Shown: positions 5,889 through 8,489 of the stretch, piece by piece
Layout: each line of letters starts with the position of its first letter
Numbering within the stretch: position 1 is the stretch's first letter
Assembly: GCA_002433335.1 (NCBI GenBank)
Contig: DJHY01000073.1
Span: forward strand, 1 to 8,489
Direction of reading: 5' to 3'
DNA from: Rhodospirillaceae bacterium UBA6608
Lineage (GTDB): Bacteria > Pseudomonadota > Alphaproteobacteria > Rhodospirillales_A > Casp-alpha2
DNA length: 8,489 nucleotides
Program-made: the position numbers and the translations under genes
The notes under the pieces: generated by a model
Databases searched by the model: none
What the model saw: the letters and a program-made list of their open reading frames with translations, nothing else
What the model was told of the DNA's origin: nothing

Positions 5889-5918
5889 AAAAAAGGCGGG
5901 GATCACCCCCCGCCTTTT
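5889..5918 (-). terminator. intrinsic terminator of the AsmA-like gene
   Basis: An 11-bp perfect stem, AAAAGGCGGGG (5891-5901) with CCCCGCCTTTT (5908-5918), surrounds a six-base loop. In the minus direction it ends in six T's (complement of 5889-5894). It lies 24 bases past the stop codon of the AsmA-like gene and before the DUF2061 promoter, so it separates the two transcription units. The stem would also terminate plus-strand transcripts, but no plus-strand gene is here. Confidence 0.9.
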
Positions 5919-5941
5919 CCGTAACCATTTGTTTAGAAGGC

Positions 5942-6772
5942 TTATTTTCCGAACAGGCCTTTGATCGACTCGCCCGCACCTTCCAGGGCTTTACCGGCCC
6001 CTTCGGTCACGCCCTTGGCCGCGTCGCCGGCACCTTCCGTGGCGCCCTTAACGGCGTCGGTCGCGCCCTTAACGGCGCCTTCCATCATCTTAGCAGCATT
6101 GCCGATCAGCTTTTCCGGGTTAATGGACATCACGCCCGCGGTCAGCTTGTCGATGACGGCCTTGGCGATGTCGGCGGGGCTGGAGCCGCCGGAATCCTTA
6201 CCGATGTCCGTCAGGGTGATGTTCGGCAGCGAAGCTTCCAGGGGATTGTCACCCAGAACGCCGGCCTTCAACTTAACCTTGCCGCCGGTGATGGTCAGGC
6301 GCTCGATGATCAGCTTCTGCTCTTCGCCGCCGCTTTCTTCCTTCTTGGCTTCGCCGCCGGAGCCCGCGAACTTCTTGGCATAGGCATCGACATTGGCCTT
6401 GATGGCGTCGACGTTGGACGTGCTGTCGCCCTTTTCATAGGTCACGATCGGGCCCGTGATGGCGATCGATTTGATGACCACCGGGTTTTGGCCGACCGTT
6501 TCCTTGTCGATCTGCAGGGAAATCTCGCCCAGCTCGAATGCGCTCGGGGTTTTGAAACCTTTGGGGTTGCCGACGATCAGGCCCTTCATGGCCCCGGTGC
6601 CTTGGAACAGGTCGAGGTCGACCTTGTTCAGCATCACTTCGGCCTGGGTGGCGTCGCTACCGATGCTTTCCACGGCGGTTTTGATGATGTCCCCGGCGAA
6701 CATGAACAGATAGATGCCGACGCCGACGATCACGATGATGACCGCGCCAAGGGCGATGACGATTTTCTTCAT
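5942..6772 (-). CDS. AsmA-like membrane-anchored protein with LEA-like Ala/Gly tail
   Basis: A 276-residue protein that resembles short AsmA/DUF748-type envelope proteins; its precise function is unknown. An N-terminal signal anchor (MKKIVIALGAVIIVIVGVGI, 1-20, hydrophobic to about 26) is followed by 'VDLDLFQGTGAMKGLIVGNPKGF' (51-73). The conserved 'GxGxxxxLxVGNPxGF' theme of this family lies within that stretch. Beta-strand-rich segments follow ('AFELGEISLQIDKE', 'VVIKSIAITGPIVTYE'), then a charged linker (138-152) and a second 'IIERLTITGGKVKLKAG' segment. Residues 234-271 are low-complexity, with an 11-residue periodicity (VKGATEGAGDA, AKGVTEGAGKA). The frame stays open 37 codons further upstream, but the ATG at 6772 is preferred. 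It has AAAGGAA seven bases ahead and starts a typical signal anchor, whereas the extension is arginine-rich. It is a single-gene unit with a strong terminator. Confidence 0.8.
   Translation of the reverse strand: MKKIVIALGAVIIVIVGVGIYLFMFAGDIIKTAVESIGSDATQAEVMLNKVDLDLFQGTGAMKGLIVGNPKGFKTPSAFELGEISLQIDKETVGQNPVVIKSIAITGPIVTYEKGDSTSNVDAIKANVDAYAKKFAGSGGEAKKEESGGEEQKLIIERLTITGGKVKLKAGVLGDNPLEASLPNITLTDIGKDSGGSSPADIAKAVIDKLTAGVMSINPEKLIGNAAKMMEGAVKGATDAVKGATEGAGDAAKGVTEGAGKALEGAGESIKGLFGK
6042..6077 (-). repeat. 15-bp direct repeat in the coding sequence of the Ala/Gly tail
   Basis: GCGCCCTTAACGGCG occurs at 6042-6056 and again at 6063-6077, an offset of 21 bases (seven codons). It encodes the repeated VKGAT segments of the C-terminal tail of the AsmA-like protein. 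The near-identity at DNA level, including third codon positions, suggests recent local duplication or slippage. Confidence 0.7.
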
Positions 6773-6780
6773 AACGAGAC

Positions 6781-6787
6781 TTCCTTT
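6781..6787 (-). promoter_or_regulatory. ribosome binding site deciding the AsmA-like start
   Basis: AAAGGAA on the minus strand, with eight bases between it and the ATG at 6772. It supports the internal start over the in-frame ATG 111 bases upstream (6883), which has no comparable site and would remove the N-terminal position of the signal anchor. Confidence 0.75.
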
Positions 6788-6819
6788 GACAATACCAAGG
6801 TGGAAACGCACCCGCTGAA

Positions 6820-6845
6820 GCCGCATTGGAATAATCCGATGCGGC
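6820..6845. repeat. imperfect inverted repeat / leader hairpin upstream of AsmA-like gene
   Basis: GCCGCATTGGA (6820-6830) and TCCGATGCGGC (6835-6845) form 11-base arms with one mismatch around the four-base loop ATAA. It lies 47 bases before the start codon, so it may be an RNA hairpin in the 5' leader or a DNA operator. There is no adjoining T-run, so it is not a standard terminator. Confidence 0.5.
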
Positions 6846-6873
6846 GGTGTGTATTCTAGGCGCAAGCGAGGCG

Positions 6874-6899
6874 GACGGTCCAAATATTAGGAGACCGTC
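6874..6899. repeat. 7-bp inverted repeat with 12-base AT-rich spacer
   Basis: GACGGTC (6874-6880) and GACCGTC (6893-6899) flank an AT-rich centre (AAATATTA). It lies about 100 bases upstream of the AsmA-like gene, in its probable promoter region. A TAGAAT (complement of 6853-6858) downstream on the minus strand could be a -10, in which case the repeat would cover the -35 zone. Operator function is inferred from position only. Confidence 0.35.
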
Positions 6900-6934
6900 A
6901 GAAGGGAAACATACCCCGTTGATATTCCGTTTCC

Positions 6935-6948
6935 GTGACGCAAGTCAC
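6935..6948. promoter_or_regulatory. GTGA-N6-TCAC palindrome, CRP/FNR-family-like site
   Basis: GTGAC-GCAA-GTCAC is a perfect 5-4-5 inverted repeat, equivalent to GTGA-N6-TCAC, the core of the CRP recognition sequence, with a further A on the right side (TCACA). It lies between the stop of the D-aldolase and the start of the AsmA-like gene, about 163 bases ahead of the latter. A CRP/FNR-type protein is the natural candidate, but a short palindrome of this size can arise by chance. Confidence 0.35.
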
Positions 6949-6986
6949 AGGTGATTGAATAAAAACGAAAATTCGGCTTACACCGA

Positions 6987-8111
6987 TCAGGTCAGCGCGC
7001 CGCGCGCGGTCACCGGCCACAGGGCTTCGACCCGGCCGTTACGAACCCCGACATACCAGTCGTAAAGGTTGACCGTCGGATCGCAATGCCCGGGGATCAA
7101 TTTGACTTTGTCCCCCAGTTTCAGGGCCTGGCGGGCCTGGCTCAAATCCAGGCGTCCATGTTCGTCGGACGGTTTGGAATAGGTGACCTCTTCCAAATCC
7201 TGCACGACGGGAAAGCCTTGATCGTTGCCCAGGGCCTTGTGCCCGGCGTCGACCACGCAGAAATCCTCGCGCGTCTTGGACATCACGGTGGCCAGGACGA
7301 ACAGGGAATTTTCAAAGGTCGTGAACGGTTTGCCGTCTGCCATGCGGTTCTGGCCGTAATCGACATCCATGAACACATAGGACCCGCATTGCAGTTCGTT
7401 CCAGACTTTGGCGGCGGTATGGAATTCGTAGGTCCCGGTTCCGGCCCCGCCCACGGTCTCGCATTCGATCCCAGCTTCGGACAGCAGGTCGACGGTCTTG
7501 CGGGTCATCGCCTGGGCGGCATTGATCGCCATTTTCCGTTCGGCGAAATCACGGATGTGTTGGGCGGCCCCCTGATAGGCCTGCAACCCGGCGAAGCGCA
7601 GGTTGCGTGCCCGGTCGATTTCCTTGGCCAGGGCCACGGCGTCTTCGCCCGGGTCGATGCCGCAGCGACCCGCGCCGACGTCGATCTCGACCAATACGTC
7701 CATGACCACGCCGACTTGCCCCGCGGCGGCGTTAAGGTCCGCGACGTTGCCGGCGTCGTCGGCGCAAACCGCGATCTTGGCATGGCGGGCCAGGGCCGAC
7801 AGGCGGTTCAGCTTATGACGCCCGACCACTTCATTGGCGATAAGCACGTTGTTGACCCCGGCCTGGACCAGGGCCTCGGCCTCGGAAACTTTTTGGCAGC
7901 AAACGCCGACCGCACCCTTTTCCATCTGCAGGCGCGAGATATGTGCCGATTTGTGCGTCTTCGAATGGGGGCGCAGGCGTACGCCCGCGTCTTTGGCGAA
8001 GGTTGCCATTTTCTCCAAATTGCGTTCGAAGGCGTCCAGATCGATCAACAGCGCCGGGGTATCCACGTCCTCGGCGGCATCGCCGATACGCGCGGGGGCG
8101 GTTTGGGGCAT
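6987..8111 (-). CDS. PLP-dependent D-threonine / 3-hydroxy-D-aspartate aldolase family enzyme
   Basis: A fold-type III PLP enzyme of 374 residues in the alanine-racemase-like D-threonine aldolase / D-serine dehydratase group. Family members cleave D-3-hydroxy-amino acids to glycine and an aldehyde (glyoxylate for BhcC), or dehydrate D-serine. The probable PLP lysine is K51 in 'RPHSKTHKS'. The barrel continues with 'VGVCCQKVSEAEAL', 'VEIDVGAGRCGI', 'LQAYQGAAQH', 'TVGGAGTGTY' and 'NELQCGSYVFMD'. The C-terminal beta domain carries 'PGHCDPTVNLYDWYVG'. The H342-x-D344 pair matches the divalent-metal site of aldolases, rather than the H-x-C of zinc D-serine dehydratases. Overall wording resembles Paracoccus 3-hydroxyaspartate aldolase (BhcC). 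Start: AAGGAGGA seven bases before MPQTAP. A longer frame to 8192 lacks family similarity. No other genes of the beta-hydroxyaspartate cycle are visible, so the substrate is open. Confidence 0.9.
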   Translation of the reverse strand: MPQTAPARIGDAAEDVDTPALLIDLDAFERNLEKMATFAKDAGVRLRPHSKTHKSAHISRLQMEKGAVGVCCQKVSEAEALVQAGVNNVLIANEVVGRHKLNRLSALARHAKIAVCADDAGNVADLNAAAGQVGVVMDVLVEIDVGAGRCGIDPGEDAVALAKEIDRARNLRFAGLQAYQGAAQHIRDFAERKMAINAAQAMTRKTVDLLSEAGIECETVGGAGTGTYEFHTAAKVWNELQCGSYVFMDVDYGQNRMADGKPFTTFENSLFVLATVMSKTREDFCVVDAGHKALGNDQGFPVVQDLEEVTYSKPSDEHGRLDLSQARQALKLGDKVKLIPGHCDPTVNLYDWYVGVRNGRVEALWPVTARGALT

Positions 8112-8118
8112 GAAATTC

Positions 8119-8126
8119 TCCTCCTT
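8119..8126 (-). promoter_or_regulatory. ribosome binding site deciding the D-aldolase start
   Basis: AAGGAGGA on the minus strand, seven bases before the ATG at 8111, is nearly a full anti-16S match. It fixes the start at MPQTAPARIG and excludes the 27-residue upstream extension of the frame. Confidence 0.85.
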
Positions 8127-8155
8127 GGTCGGAACGCGGTGCGTTCGGATCGAAT

Positions 8156-8184
8156 TTGATACCGCCGGACGGGCCGCCGGGCAA
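8156..8184 (-). promoter_or_regulatory. possible sigma70-type promoter of the D-aldolase gene
   Basis: On the minus strand, TTGCCC (complement of 8179-8184), 17 bases, TATCAA (complement of 8156-8161). Each hexamer matches the consensus at four of six positions with ideal spacing. The predicted leader is about 38 bases. The alternative is read-through from the chromate transporter gene, whose stop is only 96 bases upstream and which shows no obvious terminator. Confidence 0.4.
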
Positions 8185-8207
8185 CGCCCCAATTGATTCG
8201 GTACAAG

Positions 8208-8489
8208 TTAGACCAACCCGAGCGCTCCGAGCGCCGCCCCGGCGGCGACCAGGGCGGGAATCGGCACCCGTCCGGTCATCAGCAAGGCCAGTGCGCCGAC
8301 GGCCACCGCGGTTGCGGCCCAATCGACGCCGCCGTCCTGCGGTAGCAGCACGGCTTCGCCCAGGAAAACGGCCAGGTTGAAGATCACGCCGACGACGGCG
8401 GTCGTGATGCCGGACAGGGCCCGCCGGGCATGTTCGTTGGATTGCAAGGCATCGACATAAGGTGCGCCCGCGATGATGAACAGGAACGA
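8208..8489 (-). CDS. chrA: ChrA-type chromate transporter, C-terminal part (5' end outside window)
   Basis: The last 93 residues of an inner-membrane transporter of the CHR family, which exports chromate (and possibly sulfate) in resistance systems. The visible part reads 'FLFIIAGAPYVDALQSNE', then 'RALSGITTAVVGVIFNLAVF', a hallmark of the end of CHR domains (AxxAPYxExL and ITAAVVGVIxNLA). After it come two more hydrophobic segments ('WAATAVAVGALALLM' and 'IPALVAAGAALGALGLV'), and it ends TAA at 8208-8210. The frame stays open to the window edge without a proper start, so this is a partial gene and not a 79-residue protein. Whether it is a one- or two-domain CHR protein cannot be seen. Many CHR proteins do not confer chromate resistance, so the physiological substrate is uncertain. 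Confidence 0.85.
   Translation of the reverse strand, partial: SFLFIIAGAPYVDALQSNEHARRALSGITTAVVGVIFNLAVFLGEAVLLPQDGGVDWAATAVAVGALALLMTGRVPIPALVAAGAALGALGLV

Noticed and set aside
5852..6859. A 335-codon plus-strand frame opposite the AsmA-like gene
   Set aside because: It begins near a terminator hairpin, has no domain features and mirrors the codon pattern of the true minus-strand gene.
6773..6883. N-terminal extension of the AsmA-like protein by 37 residues
   Set aside because: It would bury the signal anchor, is arginine-rich and overlaps the leader palindrome; the ATG at 6772 has the better ribosome site.
6961..6986. Short stem (TCGG/CCGA, six-base loop) with T-rich tail after the D-aldolase stop
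   Set aside because: A four-base-pair stem is too weak to call a terminator, although the T-rich sequence after it leaves the possibility open.
7086..8159. A 357-codon plus-strand frame opposite the D-aldolase
   Set aside because: The minus strand encodes a well-conserved PLP enzyme with an ideal ribosome site; the plus frame has no recognisable content.
8112..8192. N-terminal extension of the D-aldolase by 27 residues
   Set aside because: The extension is unlike the family, has no ribosome site of its own and would place the strong AAGGAGGA inside the coding sequence.
8208..8447. A separate 79-residue membrane protein starting at TTG 8447
   Set aside because: The same frame continues without a stop to the window edge and the upstream residues (FLFIIAGAPYVDAL) belong to the ChrA family, so this is the end of a larger gene.

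Overview
The window looks like chromosomal DNA from a GC-rich alphaproteobacterium, probably of the Rhodospirillales type. This is inferred from codon use, from the anti-sigma motif 'YGxDxxRWP', and from the kinds of genes present; no taxonomic marker gene lies in the window. All stretches without genes are shorter than 220 bases. Seven of the nine genes are complete or nearly so; two run off the window edges. I see no tRNA, rRNA, CRISPR array, insertion sequence or phage gene.

Layout. At the left edge (1-1263, minus) is the N-terminal 421 residues of a long acyl-CoA dehydrogenase of the DmdC-like type. It is divergent from a D-aminoacylase family amidohydrolase (1409-2878, plus). A strong bidirectional hairpin terminator (2898-2934) separates the amidohydrolase from a convergent minus-strand cluster. 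Read in transcription order from the right, that cluster holds an ECF sigma factor (5370-4771), a short one-TM anti-sigma-like protein (4784-4353), a CnrX/ZraP-like periplasmic sensor (4360-3863) and a five-EF-hand calcium-binding protein (3723-2959). The first three overlap by 14 and 8 bases and must be one operon.

The EF-hand gene has its own leader. That leader carries the same promoter-like block (GCGACAGGAAC-N12-CGTT) that lies upstream of the sigma gene, at identical spacing. The simplest reading is an envelope or metal stress circuit in which the sigma factor drives its own operon and the EF-hand effector. I consider this the most interesting part of the window.

To the right are a small DUF2061 membrane protein (5732-5493), whose sigma70-type promoter is overlapped by a perfect 19-bp 9-1-9 palindrome resembling a Fur box, and a strong terminator (5889-5918). 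Next comes an AsmA-like membrane-anchored protein with an alanine/glycine-rich LEA-like tail (6772-5942), whose leader contains several inverted repeats. After it is a PLP-dependent D-threonine/3-hydroxy-D-aspartate aldolase family enzyme (8111-6987), and at the right edge the C-terminal 93 residues of a ChrA-type chromate transporter (8489-8208).

Two enzymes of D-amino acid metabolism (the D-aminoacylase and the D-aldolase) are in the window, but they are 4 kb apart on opposite strands, so a common pathway is only a suggestion.
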